Of a DNA stretch of 64,000 nt, positions 33,839 to 43,164 are shown piece after piece. The stretch comes from GWC2-45-44 sp041661665. GTDB lineage: Bacteria > Planctomycetota > Phycisphaerae > Sedimentisphaerales > UBA12454. Every line of letters starts with the position of its first letter. Position 1 is the stretch's first letter. The stretch lies in the NCBI GenBank assembly GCA_041661665.1, contig JBAZTW010000003.1:1-64000 (forward strand). Direction: 5' to 3'. The notes beneath the pieces were generated by a model. That model saw nothing but the letters and a program-made list of their open reading frames with translations. It searched no databases and was not told the origin of the DNA. The translations under genes were made by a program, and so were the position numbers.

Positions 33839-35155
33839 TTAATTACCGATAACGGAGCGGATAGTATATTGTGAAAGTTTTTGCCTCCGGTCTGCGGACA
33901 GTTGAGTAATCACTGCGGACTGGTCGGAAGGTCTTGCGAAACTCGCATCGGCGACAGCATCATAAATATCGGCAAGCGTCATATTTTCAGCGACAGTGGA
34001 AGGGGCAAAGCCGACTGAAGGTTCAGATGTTCGTAAAATTATTTTCGCTGCGGTAAGATGGCCGAGAATTTTATCCGCGAATTCGGCGGGCAGGCAAAGA
34101 TAACTGCTGATGAATTCGGCGGGAACAGGAGAATTCTTTTTCTCAAATTCCTTAAAAATCAAATTAACTATATTTATTACGTGTAAATCAGAGGCGATGA
34201 AAAACTTCTGTTTAATTTGCTCGGCGGCACGCTCGGCATCTTCAATGGTTTTCAGATATTGGGTTGTGAACGTAAGCTGCAAGCCGAAAAGCACAATCAG
34301 CCAGGTGAAATAAATCCACAAAACACCCAGCGGGATAAGGCCGAGCACGCCGTAGACGACGCTGTATGGAATGAGTTTTATCATATAGAGACCGAATGCC
34401 CACTTGGCGACGAGAAAAATGCAGGCGGCCACAAACGCGCCCCATAACGCGGCTTTTGGATTAACTTTGGCGTTGGGCATCAGCATATAGAGAGCGAACA
34501 ATCCGATGAACGCAACAACGAAAGGCACGACAAAAGGAACTACCGGCCCGAGAAAGCTGAAGATATTTTTCCCCAGATATGCAGCGATGCTGTATTTTGT
34601 ATTAATATAAACAGCTACGCCGAGCAGAAAGGAGCCGAGAGTCAGGAATGTCCAGTAATAAGCTATTCGCTGGAGCAGATTTCGTCCGCGAACCACGCCC
34701 CATATAGTATTAAAGGAACTTTCTATGGTAATCAGCAGCGCGATTGCAACCCAGATAATAAGCACACTGCTGACAATGGTAATAGAGCCTTTATTGATAT
34801 TGCTGTAAAAGCCGCTTGTGAATTCCTCGACTTTTTCCGAGAGTGTAATTTTTGCGGTTGATGTGTTTGGGTCAACCGGGTACTGAACGTTTTTGATGAA
34901 AGTCTGCTCGTAGAAGAAATTTCTCATCTGTTTGCCGAGGTCATCAAATGTGCCCAGCGATTGGAAAATCAGCAGCATTACGATAGCCAGCGGCACGATT
35001 CCGAATATGGTATTGTACGACAGTATCGAAGCCTGGCGGTCGGCTCTGTTCTTCCACAGCAGTTTTACGCACCGCGGCCAGAGGTGAATTTGAAAAACCA
35101 CAAAGCGCGTGAACCTGCTGATATTGGTCGGCACTGATAATAGTTCATTTAACAT
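33839..35155 (-). CDS. YihY/BrkB family membrane protein
   Basis: 438 residues. Six membrane segments make the YihY core (about 30-310; SILSYNTIFGIVPLAIVMLL, NTIWGVVRGRNLLQR and VYGVLGLIPLGVLWIYFTWL), and a C-terminal cytosolic part (330-438) looks like a winged helix (VPAEFISSYLCLPAEFADKI). The family (once misnamed RNase BN) has no settled function. It precedes no other gene closely but follows the AsmA-like gene by 11 bases, so they are likely one unit. Confidence 0.88.
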   Translation of the reverse strand: MLNELLSVPTNISRFTRFVVFQIHLWPRCVKLLWKNRADRQASILSYNTIFGIVPLAIVMLLIFQSLGTFDDLGKQMRNFFYEQTFIKNVQYPVDPNTSTAKITLSEKVEEFTSGFYSNINKGSITIVSSVLIIWVAIALLITIESSFNTIWGVVRGRNLLQRIAYYWTFLTLGSFLLGVAVYINTKYSIAAYLGKNIFSFLGPVVPFVVPFVVAFIGLFALYMLMPNAKVNPKAALWGAFVAACIFLVAKWAFGLYMIKLIPYSVVYGVLGLIPLGVLWIYFTWLIVLFGLQLTFTTQYLKTIEDAERAAEQIKQKFFIASDLHVINIVNLIFKEFEKKNSPVPAEFISSYLCLPAEFADKILGHLTAAKIILRTSEPSVGFAPSTVAENMTLADIYDAVADASFARPSDQSAVITQLSADRRQKLSQYTIRSVIGN

Positions 35156-35166
35156 TGTCAGCTCCT

Positions 35167-38100
35167 TTATTTTTTCAGCAACCCCTCCAGGAGTTTTTTA
35201 GCCTGGTTTTCTATTTCCTGCTGTATCTGAGGATTTTTTAAAAGGCTGTTAAGGTCTAAATCAAGTTCTGGCTTGTCAACCGACCCCTTGAGCGGGATGG
35301 GCATTCTCTGGTCTTTATACGGCACAGTAACAGTCATTTTCATTGATTTGTCCAGGCCGATTCTGCCTGCGAAATTGACAGGGTATTTGCCGATGTCCAT
35401 TTGCATATTGTCGTAACTGATTATGCCGTCGGCGACGGTGAATTTTGTCGGCTGGAGAGTAATAATCGGTTCCGTCGAGCCGCCTGTAAGTTGAACTATC
35501 GTATTAAGCAGCGGCGAGCCAAGCCGCATATTTGTGATGGAGAGAGTTCCGATGATGGCGATGGTTTTGTCGTAGCCTTTTTCAAGAGGGAAGACGAGTT
35601 TTTCACAGTCGAAACTTAATGTGCCGCTCACATTGGTTGCACGGGCGAATATCGGATTCATATAACCTAAAATAATATCGGATGTCTGCTGGTTGATTTG
35701 AATATTTTCAAAAATTTTCATCTGGCCGGGCGTTTTGAGCAGGGTTGGTTTGTCGGAGAAATTCGCAGAGCCGCCGAAGTTGAGTTTGCCGGTGTTGACG
35801 GTTGAGGTGAACGGCGCGACAGTCATAATACCTTTGTCGATTTTGACATCGAAGTCGCTTTTGCTGATGTTGAATCCCATATACTCGGCCTTATCGAAAC
35901 CGAAAGTTGTTTTTGCGCTCAGGTTCGCTTTGAATTGCTGCGGTTCTTTTTTTGGATAGGTGCTTGAAAACCACAGTGAGTCATTTCGTTTGCCTGCCGC
36001 TGTAAAGCCCTGCGGCATAAAAGGCGAAACAATCGAACTGACGGCGGCAAGGTCGTACTCGGCTTTCAGGCTGCCTTCGGTTTTTGTGTTGGCGCCGAGC
36101 TCCGCATTTGAGAGATTGCCGGAGAGTTTTATCTGCGGGCTGGTTACATTCAGCGTCGGTATGTTATAAATCTTTTTGACGGTGTCAAATTTTCCTGTGA
36201 ATGCGATTGTCATATTAGGCTGAGTGAAAGGCTCTTTACCGGGCGAGGAAATTTTCAGATTCGTAATGTCTGTTTGTTTAGTCGAGGCTTCAATTACATC
36301 GCCGGTTTTGGCAAATGCCAAATCACCTTTGGCAAGGCCTGCAAATTGCGTATTAGAATCAGCCGCTCCAAAAGCGGTCGCCAGAGACATAAGTTTTTCA
36401 ATCTGTGTTGAAAAGGTTGCGTGGAGTTTTGTGGCGGCAACGGTATTTTTGCCGAATGGCATTGAAAGGTTTGTGATGTTAATTTTACCGGCATCGGCGG
36501 AAATATCAGCGGTTTTCGCTGTGAGCAGTTGTTTATCGAAGTCTGCGCTGAAATCGAATCCGGCCTTTGCGGCGGGTTCGGAAATAATTTTTCCATTCGT
36601 CATTTTTATTACGACATTAGTCGCTGATGCGCTGCCTGTGGAAGCGAAAACTTTTTTGACAAACGAGCCTTTACCGATTAACTGGGCTGAGCCTGACAGT
36701 TTCGGTTTTATTTCGATGAACTGCCCCATATCAGCCTGAAGTCTTTCGAGGTCAACATCGGCGGTGTAATTCATATTGTCGGTTGTGCCGGTGAGGTTGG
36801 CTTTTACAAAAGAAGAATCGACGTTTAACTTTTCAAAAATTATCTGCTTATTTTGTGAAACGAGTTTCGCATCAATTTCGACGGGTTTTGAAAGTATAAT
36901 TTGTTTGATGGGAAATCTGCCTTCCAGCGCCCAGAGTTTTATTTTGCCAGCCAGAATTCTTTTGCCGCTCTGTCCTTCGGTATTGATATTTCCGCTGAGT
37001 CTGCCATAGTTGATATCGAAATCCTGTTTGAATTTGGCAATAGTTTTTACCTGTTTGAGCGTTTTGGCAAGGTCGCAGTCGAACTGAGCCTGCATGGTGT
37101 CGGTCGAATCGGACTGTAAAAATTTACCAAGACCGTCGAAAGTTCTCGGCACAGTTCCCTTCGCTTCGGCGGTGAGGCCGTCAGCTTCTATTTTGAGTCG
37201 GCTGATGTTGATGGACTTTTCAGTTGTACTTAATTTTACATCGGTGGCGAACTTTGTGCTTTGCAGTCTGTCGCCTTTGAGGAAATCGCCGGAGACATCG
37301 AGATTTGTCGCGTGAACTTTGCCTTCGAGATTTTCGAATTGTCCTTTTTTTATTTCAGCGTTCACATTTGCGCTGAGTCTGCCCGCAGCGGCGACATTGA
37401 CATTCATCGCTTTGAAGAGCGGAGACAGGGTCGCAAGTTCAAGGTCGTTGACATCGACAGCCAGGTTGCCGTAAGCGCCCGTTAGCGACCATTCCTTTTT
37501 CGGGGTCATATCGCCTGCCACAGCGATATTCGTAATATCATTTGCGCCGGCGACGGTCATCGCGACATTAAAATCACTTGTGTTGCCGAGCGGCCTCATC
37601 GCGATTTTGCTGTTTATGTCTTTCAGTTCGAGCGTCTGCATAATTTGCTTGGCGTCGGGTGCGATAATTTTTACATTACCCTGATTTATTGTAAGGTTCA
37701 TTCGGTCAAGCGGAATCATCGGAACGGAGGGAGTTTTTTTGGTCTGCTGCGAAATGACGACAGTACTCTGTTTCTTCTTTGGCGTTTCTATGCCAATGGT
37801 AAGCGATAAATATGGTTTGTCTATAATAGCTTTATCTATGGCGACTTTTCCGCCGAGCAGCGAAATATAATCCGGGTACGCGGCGATTTGTTCTGCGGTC
37901 AGTTTGGTCGAGCCAGCGGTGTTGGTAAAATCGAGCTTATTCGCTTTAATGCCGGAAAACCAGCCCATTGAAATCGAGCGAATAGCGACTTTGCCGTCTA
38001 TTGCGCCGTTGATTTTCTGAAGAATAAAGTTATTCCCGCCCCTGCTGGATACATAAACAGGTATACCGAAGAATGGAATCGCAAGCAAAACGCACAAAAA

Positions 38101-38169
38101 AATCAGCGCGGACAGAAGAATTTTTTTTACGGACAATTTCTTTTTAACAGGATTGTTTTCGGTTTGCAT
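35167..38169 (-). CDS. Large AsmA-like envelope protein
   Basis: 1000 residues. One N-terminal membrane helix (about 17-38, ILLSALIFLCVLLAIPFFGI), then a long beta-rich periplasmic body. Many repeats of about 40-60 residues have alternating hydrophobic residues, as in AsmA, YhdP and TamB proteins that form lipid-channelling grooves between membranes. The end (GRIGLDKSMKMTVTVPYKDQ, VDKPELDLDLNSLL) is the AsmA-type C-terminus. It probably helps carry lipids to the outer membrane, in line with the LPS genes at 59-63 kb. GGAGAAG precedes the ATG. Confidence 0.75.
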   Translation of the reverse strand: MQTENNPVKKKLSVKKILLSALIFLCVLLAIPFFGIPVYVSSRGGNNFILQKINGAIDGKVAIRSISMGWFSGIKANKLDFTNTAGSTKLTAEQIAAYPDYISLLGGKVAIDKAIIDKPYLSLTIGIETPKKKQSTVVISQQTKKTPSVPMIPLDRMNLTINQGNVKIIAPDAKQIMQTLELKDINSKIAMRPLGNTSDFNVAMTVAGANDITNIAVAGDMTPKKEWSLTGAYGNLAVDVNDLELATLSPLFKAMNVNVAAAGRLSANVNAEIKKGQFENLEGKVHATNLDVSGDFLKGDRLQSTKFATDVKLSTTEKSINISRLKIEADGLTAEAKGTVPRTFDGLGKFLQSDSTDTMQAQFDCDLAKTLKQVKTIAKFKQDFDINYGRLSGNINTEGQSGKRILAGKIKLWALEGRFPIKQIILSKPVEIDAKLVSQNKQIIFEKLNVDSSFVKANLTGTTDNMNYTADVDLERLQADMGQFIEIKPKLSGSAQLIGKGSFVKKVFASTGSASATNVVIKMTNGKIISEPAAKAGFDFSADFDKQLLTAKTADISADAGKINITNLSMPFGKNTVAATKLHATFSTQIEKLMSLATAFGAADSNTQFAGLAKGDLAFAKTGDVIEASTKQTDITNLKISSPGKEPFTQPNMTIAFTGKFDTVKKIYNIPTLNVTSPQIKLSGNLSNAELGANTKTEGSLKAEYDLAAVSSIVSPFMPQGFTAAGKRNDSLWFSSTYPKKEPQQFKANLSAKTTFGFDKAEYMGFNISKSDFDVKIDKGIMTVAPFTSTVNTGKLNFGGSANFSDKPTLLKTPGQMKIFENIQINQQTSDIILGYMNPIFARATNVSGTLSFDCEKLVFPLEKGYDKTIAIIGTLSITNMRLGSPLLNTIVQLTGGSTEPIITLQPTKFTVADGIISYDNMQMDIGKYPVNFAGRIGLDKSMKMTVTVPYKDQRMPIPLKGSVDKPELDLDLNSLLKNPQIQQEIENQAKKLLEGLLKK

Positions 38170-38263
38170 AAACTTCTCCGAAGTTAGTTGTTAATTCTTT
38201 GAGCCGTTTGCGGCGGAATTGTTTTTACTGATAACTGAGCTTCTGATAACTGATAACTTTTTT

Positions 38264-38824
38264 TCAGTCTTTCATTATTTCATCGGACTTATGTTTAATG
38301 GCCGATTCTATTTTATCGGTGTACTCCTTGGTCAGGTCGTCCATCGTTTTTTTGCCTTTTTCCTTATCGTCTTCGGTAGCGGTCTTTGCTTTTTCGGCGT
38401 CTTCAAGTTTCTTAATCGCGTCCCTGCGTATGTTGCGGAGAGTTACCTTCGATTGTTCGCCGAGCTGTTTAGCCTGTGCGGCAAGCTGTTTTCTTCGCTC
38501 CTGGCTAAGCGGGGGAATACTCAGCCGAATGACTTTGCCGTCGCTCATCGGATTGATGGAAAGGTCGCTGGCCTGGATTGCTTTTTCAATTCCCTTGATT
38601 GATGCCGGGTCGAAAGGCTTTATCAATATCGTGGTGCCGTCCTGTATTGAGAGCGTGGCCAACTGTTTCAATGGCGTAGGCGTGCCGTAGTATTCAACTC
38701 TGAGATTTTCGACAAGACCGGTCGATGCTCTGCCGGTTCTAACGCCCTTAAACTCACCTGCCAAATGCTCAAGAGCTTTTTCCATTAACCCTTTGTGTTC
38801 AACTATAATTTTTTGCGTTGGCAT
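38264..38824 (-). CDS. frr: Ribosome recycling factor
   Basis: 186 residues, usual length. It splits post-termination ribosomes together with EF-G. Signature RTGRASTGLVENLRVEYYGT, LATLSIQDGTTILIKPFD and the C-terminal helix pair are visible. Start at MPTQKIIVEHKG with AGGAAA before it. It follows pyrH on the same strand but with about 120 bases of repeat-containing DNA between. Confidence 0.96.
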   Translation of the reverse strand: MPTQKIIVEHKGLMEKALEHLAGEFKGVRTGRASTGLVENLRVEYYGTPTPLKQLATLSIQDGTTILIKPFDPASIKGIEKAIQASDLSINPMSDGKVIRLSIPPLSQERRKQLAAQAKQLGEQSKVTLRNIRRDAIKKLEDAEKAKTATEDDKEKGKKTMDDLTKEYTDKIESAIKHKSDEIMKD

Positions 38825-38884
38825 AATATTTCCTGTCAAAATAAAATAAAAAATCAAAGATACAAAATCAAAATTAAGTTTTTA

Positions 38885-38912
38885 CACCTGTCGCTGTCGC
38901 TCCAGGCTCTGA
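38885..38912 (-). repeat. Repeat family C' copy between frr and pyrH
   Basis: Plus strand CACCTGTCGCTGTCGCTCCA then GGCTCTGA, the same core as 56185-56212 on the other strand. Confidence 0.75.
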
Positions 38913-38943
38913 TTACCGCTCCATCACTGTCGCGGCTCTGATT

Positions 38944-39660
38944 TTAGGATACTATTGTTCCGATTTTTTCGCCCTTCAGGGCTTTTATAATATTTCCCTT
39001 CTGGAAGATATTTAAAACAATAATCGGTATATTATTTTCACTGCAAAGACTTATCGCGGCCTGGTCCATCACGCGCAGATTTTTATTTAAAACATCGCGA
39101 TATGAAATTTTCTCGAATAATTTGGCGTTTGGATTTTTGTTCGGGTCATCATCATAAACGCCGTCAACCTTCGTCGCCTTTATAATCAGATCCGCATCGA
39201 GTTCGCTTGCCCGCAAAGCTGCGCAGGTATCGGTCGAGAAAAACGGATTGCCGGTGCCGCCAGCGAGTATCGCGACTCTGCCTTCTTCGAGATGCTTGAT
39301 TGCTTTTCTCCTGATGAATGGCTCGCAAATGGCCGAGACATCTATCGCACTGAGAACTCTTGTCGGCTGACCGAGTTTTTCGAGAGTTTCCTGTAGAGCA
39401 CAGGCATTGATAACCGTCGCAAGCATTCCCATATAATCGGCGGTGTGTCTTGGGATATGACTTTTTTTGCTGAAAGTTTCGCCTCGAAGGAAGTTGCCTC
39501 CTCCGATAACGATAGCGATTTGCACGCCGAGTTTATGAACCTGTATGATTCTGTCGGCCACGGATTCGAGCTGTTCGCCGTCGATGCCGAAACCCCCGGC
39601 TTTGCAAAAACTTTCGCCGCTGATTTTGAGCAGCACCCGTTTGTATTTTAATTCGCTCAT
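38944..39660 (-). CDS. pyrH: Uridylate kinase (UMP kinase)
   Basis: 238 residues, amino-acid-kinase fold, specific to bacteria. RVLLKISGESF, VIGGGNFLRGE, DYMGMLATVINACALQ and GGTGNPFFSTDTCAALRA are diagnostic. It makes UDP from UMP and is usually regulated by GTP and UTP. The order rpsB-tsf-pyrH-frr is the standard bacterial cluster; here a terminator (39695-39738) splits it after tsf. Confidence 0.97.
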   Translation of the reverse strand: MSELKYKRVLLKISGESFCKAGGFGIDGEQLESVADRIIQVHKLGVQIAIVIGGGNFLRGETFSKKSHIPRHTADYMGMLATVINACALQETLEKLGQPTRVLSAIDVSAICEPFIRRKAIKHLEEGRVAILAGGTGNPFFSTDTCAALRASELDADLIIKATKVDGVYDDDPNKNPNAKLFEKISYRDVLNKNLRVMDQAAISLCSENNIPIIVLNIFQKGNIIKALKGEKIGTIVS

Positions 39661-39694
39661 CCCTGTCGCCTTACAAACATAATAGACATAAAAA

Positions 39695-39738
39695 AAGCAC
39701 TCCCGCGCTTTCTTGCGAAAGCAAGAGTGGGAGTGCTT
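39695..39738 (-). terminator. Intrinsic terminator after tsf
   Basis: Stem AAGCACTCCC / GGGAGTGCTT with an inner CTTTC/GAAAG stem. On the minus strand it is followed by a run of seven Ts; it lies 7 bases past the tsf stop codon. It would part rpsB-tsf from pyrH-frr, at least partly. Confidence 0.85.
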
Positions 39739-39744
39739 ATTATA

Positions 39745-40614
39745 TTAGCCAATAGCCAAACGTACAAATCTTTTTATTTTAGCAGTTCCACCCGCCGTCT
39801 TTGCAGAGTCGGCGAGAACTTTTTCAACTGAAACCTTGTCGTCCTTGACAAAACCCTGCGAAAGCAGACAATTTTCGGCATAAAATTTCTTCATTTTGCC
39901 TTCAACTATTTTCTCTATCATATTCGCGGGCTTATCTTTCATCTGGTCAGCGGCAATAGCCTTTTCCTTTTCAATAACTTCAGCCGGAATGCCGGAAGAA
40001 TCTAATGCCAAAGGATTTATAGCAGCAATGTGCATACAAATATCCTTCGCGATCAGGGCAAAAGCCGCATTGTCAGCGACCGCCTGGGTCGATGTTTCGA
40101 TTTCGAGCATAACGCCGATTTTGCCATTAAAGTGAACATAAGTCGAAATCAGACCGGGCGAGGTGAGTTTGAATCTGGCGTAATCGCCAATTTCTATTTT
40201 TTCGCCGATCTTACTTACTGTTTCGGTGATAAGCTGAGATAAACTTTTTCCTCCAGTATCCTCTGTTTTTAACAATTCTTCAACGCTGTTATCAGAAGGA
40301 CAAGCAATGATATAGTTATTTAAAGCCTCACCTGTGGAGATGAAATCATCGCTATTTGTGACAAAATCAGTCTCACAGCAAAGTGTCGCCATCGAAGCTG
40401 TTTTGCCATTGTCGCCGGTAACGCAAAGAACTTTACCTTCGGTTGTATCTCTGTCGGCTCTTTTTGCGAGAGTTGCCATACCCTTCTTTCTAAGCAGGGT
40501 CATAGCTTCTTCGAGGTTTCCATTTGTCTCTTCGAGAGCCTTTTTGCAATCCATCATTCCCTGTCCGCTCATTTTGCGGAGCTTCATAACTGCTGCGGCT
40601 GAAATTTCTGCCAT
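39745..40614 (-). CDS. tsf: Elongation factor Ts
   Basis: 289 residues. The N-terminal UBA-like domain (1-55, MKLRKMSGQGMMDCKKALEE) and the core with CETDFVTNSDDF (TDFV contacts EF-Tu) are clear. It reloads EF-Tu with GTP. AGGAGT precedes the ATG. It follows rpsB; the 106-base gap has a CCCCCAGTAGAACTGGGGG hairpin and CACAGAG-type repeat. Confidence 0.97.
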   Translation of the reverse strand: MAEISAAAVMKLRKMSGQGMMDCKKALEETNGNLEEAMTLLRKKGMATLAKRADRDTTEGKVLCVTGDNGKTASMATLCCETDFVTNSDDFISTGEALNNYIIACPSDNSVEELLKTEDTGGKSLSQLITETVSKIGEKIEIGDYARFKLTSPGLISTYVHFNGKIGVMLEIETSTQAVADNAAFALIAKDICMHIAAINPLALDSSGIPAEVIEKEKAIAADQMKDKPANMIEKIVEGKMKKFYAENCLLSQGFVKDDKVSVEKVLADSAKTAGGTAKIKRFVRLAIG

Positions 40615-40720
40615 TTTTTTACTCCTATTTAAGAAAACCCCCAGTAGAACTGGGGGCTACATATTTTTCAAATTTAACTTTCACAGAGAACACAGAGTTT
40701 CGTGTTCATTTGCGGCTATT

Positions 40721-41521
40721 TTACGCTCCGGCTGCGTTCTCATCAGTGCCTGCCGGTGCGCCGGCATCTTCGGCTCTGACTAATGAACGCCTGCGAGTTC
40801 TTGGTTTGCGTGAATCATCGTCTTTTGACGCGGGCTTATATATAGTCTTGGCCTCAGCGACCGCCGCGGCAAGCTGGCCTATAATCAGGTCGATAGTCTT
40901 TACCGAATCATCGTTTGCCGGTATCGCAACATCAACGAGGTCCGGGTCGGAATCTGTGTCGATGATGCCGATGGTCATAACACCCATTTTCTTGGCTTCT
41001 TTGAGGGCAAGCATTTCCTTGCGAGCGTCAACAACCACAATCACGCCAGGTACCTGGTTGAGCTTGCGGATGCCGTCGAGGTTTGATTTCATTTTTCGAA
41101 GTTCGCGTTTGAGAGTCGAGGCTCTCTTTTTGCTTTCGGATTCGATTGAGCCATCGTTTGACATTGCCTCAAGCTCTTCAAGACGCTGAATTCTTGAGTG
41201 CACGGTTCTGAAGTTGGTGAGCGTTCCGCCCAGCCATCTGGTAATAACATAGTGCATACCGGTTGACTCGGCGGCGGATTTAATCGCCTTGCATGCCTGC
41301 CGCTTTGTCCCGACAAAGACGACATCTCTGCCGCTTGAGACGGTATCAGCAAGAAGTTTCTGGGCAATTAAAATGCCCTTTAGAGTTTCGCGGATATTGA
41401 TGATGTGAATCATTCCGCGCTTGCTGAAAATGTACGGCTTCATTTTGGGATTCCACCGACTTGCGGCATGACCAAAATGCACGCCTGCATTTATCAAACT
41501 ACGAGCTAAATCATTTGCCAC
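40721..41521 (-). CDS. rpsB: 30S ribosomal protein S2
   Basis: 266 residues. Characteristic HFGHAASRWNPKMKPYIF, GTKRQACKAIKSAAE, RWLGGTLTNFRT and VVVDARKEMLALKEAKKMGV. The GTG at 41521 is chosen as start because GGAG stands 8 bases before it; the GTG at 41530 overlaps that GGAG. The C-terminal 40 residues (SKDDDSRKPRTRRRSLVRAE) are basic then acidic and extend past the usual end. A strong promoter is at 41649-41677, leaving a leader of over 100 bases that may serve S2 autoregulation. Confidence 0.96.
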   Translation of the reverse strand: MANDLARSLINAGVHFGHAASRWNPKMKPYIFSKRGMIHIINIRETLKGILIAQKLLADTVSSGRDVVFVGTKRQACKAIKSAAESTGMHYVITRWLGGTLTNFRTVHSRIQRLEELEAMSNDGSIESESKKRASTLKRELRKMKSNLDGIRKLNQVPGVIVVVDARKEMLALKEAKKMGVMTIGIIDTDSDPDLVDVAIPANDDSVKTIDLIIGQLAAAVAEAKTIYKPASKDDDSRKPRTRRRSLVRAEDAGAPAGTDENAAGA

Positions 41522-41648
41522 TAAAGACACTCCAAATACGGTTAAGTTTTATTTTTTACCGCCGAGAACCACAGATATTGCCTGAAAACAAGCTCTCTGT
41601 TTGCTCTGCGGCTAATTCACGTTGAAACTCAAAATTTGAGAACTCAAT

Positions 41649-41677
41649 ACCTTACTGGCAGAGGGCGGCTCTGTCAA
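41649..41677 (-). promoter_or_regulatory. Strong candidate promoter of rpsB-tsf
   Basis: Minus strand: -35 TTGACA (41677-41672, perfect), 17-base spacer, -10 TAAGGT (41654-41649). Confidence 0.65.
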
Positions 41678-41748
41678 GATATTTTGTCCACATTTAAAGA
41701 TAGGATTAAAAGGATTATCGCTGTCGTTATTATTGAAATGTAAAAAAC

Positions 41749-41776
41749 TTGCTTTTGTTATTTCCTTAATTATAGT
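41749..41776 (+). promoter_or_regulatory. Candidate promoter of ogt
   Basis: -35 TTGCTT (41749-41754), 16-base spacer, -10 TATAGT (41771-41776). The ogt ATG begins 9 bases after the -10, so the transcript would have almost no leader. Confidence 0.55.
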
Positions 41777-41784
41777 CTGAAGCG

Positions 41785-42312
41785 ATGCGAAAAGGGCTGA
41801 AATATGTAATTTTCAAAACAAAAGCCGGTTTTTTCGGACTTTTGGCTGATGAAAATGGTCTCAAGAGGACTGTTTTGCCTCAAGCTTCGTATTTAAAAGC
41901 TAAAAAATACATACTGGTTGGTACGCAAGATGGGGTAAAAGAATCTAATGTGCTTTGCTCGGCATTGCAAAAGGCGATAAAAGCATATTATGATACTGAT
42001 AACGGGGATTTAATAGATTTTGCAAAACACTTTTCTGGGTTGCTTTGTTTTGAGGGGTCCGAATTTACCCAAAAAGTTCTGAAAACCTGTATGAAAATTC
42101 CGCCCGGCCAAACATTGTCATATTCCCAGCTCGCAAAAAAAGCTGGCTTTCCAAACGCAGCCCGCGCAGTCGGCAGCGTTCTTGCAAAAAATAAATTGCC
42201 TTTAATAATCCCCTGCCATAGAGTTGTCCGTGCTGACGGCAAAATCGGAAACTTCAGCGCGCCCGGCGGAACGAAAACAAAAAAAAGGATGCTCGATTAT
42301 GAAAAAAATTAA
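41785..42312 (+). CDS. ogt: Methylated-DNA-[protein]-cysteine S-methyltransferase
   Basis: 175 residues. The acceptor cysteine C144 is in LIIPCHRVVRADGKIGNF and the helix-turn-helix part is PPGQTLSYSQLAKKAGFPNA-ARAVG. It moves methyl groups from O6-alkylguanine onto itself. The N-terminal domain is short and lacks Ada's regulatory part. It overlaps ridA by 14 bases. The promoter suggests a leaderless message. Confidence 0.95.
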   Translation: MRKGLKYVIFKTKAGFFGLLADENGLKRTVLPQASYLKAKKYILVGTQDGVKESNVLCSALQKAIKAYYDTDNGDLIDFAKHFSGLLCFEGSEFTQKVLKTCMKIPPGQTLSYSQLAKKAGFPNAARAVGSVLAKNKLPLIIPCHRVVRADGKIGNFSAPGGTKTKKRMLDYEKN

Positions 42313-42673
42313 TACGCAAAATGCACCGGCAGCAGTAGGACCATATTCACAGGCGATTGACGCTGGAGTGTTTATCTTTCTGGCGGGACAAATTCCGCTC
42401 GACCCGAAAACCGGCCAATTGGTCGAAGGCGGGGTTGATGTACAAACCAAACGGGTAATCGAAAATATCAAAGCTGTTCTGGCTGCGGCGGGAAGCGATT
42501 TGACAAAAATTGTTTCATCGACCGTCTATCTGACGGATATGGATAATTTCGCGAAAATGAATGAAGTTTACGCAAGTTATTTTACTGAGCCTTATCCGGC
42601 AAGAGTTACTATCGCGATTAAAAGCCTGCCGAAAAATGCGCTGGTGGAAATCGCGGTAATTGCGGTTAAGTAG
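42299..42673 (+). CDS. ridA: RidA family enamine/imine deaminase
   Basis: 124 residues. IFLAGQIPLDPKTGQLVEGG, KAVLAAAGSDLTKIVSSTVY and the C-terminal PARVTIAIKSLPKNALVEIA (with the substrate-binding Arg and the Glu) mark the active RidA subgroup. It hydrolyses reactive 2-aminoacrylate formed by PLP enzymes. The ATG lies inside the 3' end of ogt with AAAGGATG upstream. Confidence 0.95.
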   Translation: MKKINTQNAPAAVGPYSQAIDAGVFIFLAGQIPLDPKTGQLVEGGVDVQTKRVIENIKAVLAAAGSDLTKIVSSTVYLTDMDNFAKMNEVYASYFTEPYPARVTIAIKSLPKNALVEIAVIAVK

Positions 42674-42710
42674 CCATCCGGCTTCGTCTTCGACTTCGCC
42701 GCGACAGGCA
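42674..42710 (+). repeat. 37-bp direct repeat family E, copy 2
   Basis: Identical over 37 bases to 32716-32752 and in the same setting, starting 1 base after a stop codon. Confidence 0.8.
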
Positions 42711-42747
42711 GAGAACACAGAAAAAAATTGTTTTGCGGAGAAAAATT

Positions 42748-43122
42748 ATGCAGGAAAAATTTGAAAATATGAATATCAGCGGCTCATGTTTTATGGATGC
42801 AAATTTATCCAAGTCAAAATTTGAAAACGTGAATCTCTCTGAATCGGTTTTTCACAATATAAATTTCGGTAATGTTTCTTTTTCCGCTGCGCAAATGGGC
42901 GGCACTATATTCAGGCATATCGGCCTGCCGGACGAAATAAGAGGTACGAAAAAACAGAAGGGGCTTGTTTTTGAGCAGTGCGACCTCAACGATACTATTT
43001 TTAAAGAATGTAATCTTAAAAATGTCAGGATTGAAAAATCTGAAATTGATGGAATGACTATTGACGGCTATTCTGTTAAAGAACTGATAGAACATTATAA
43101 TGCCAAAGGCGGATGTAAATAA
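42748..43122 (+). CDS. Pentapeptide-repeat protein
   Basis: 124 residues. A(D/N)LxX-type five-residue repeats run through most of it: DANLSKSKFENVNLSESVFH and FEQCDLNDTIFKECNLKNVR are right-handed beta-helix repeats, interrupted by a loop (about 55-75, HIGLPDEIRGTKKQKG). Function unknown; the family often mimics DNA or binds proteins. GCGGAG precedes the ATG at 42748. Confidence 0.85.
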   Translation: MQEKFENMNISGSCFMDANLSKSKFENVNLSESVFHNINFGNVSFSAAQMGGTIFRHIGLPDEIRGTKKQKGLVFEQCDLNDTIFKECNLKNVRIEKSEIDGMTIDGYSVKELIEHYNAKGGCK

Positions 43123-43164
43123 TTTTCATCACAAAAAACATAGGGGCATAGCAGAATTTTATAT

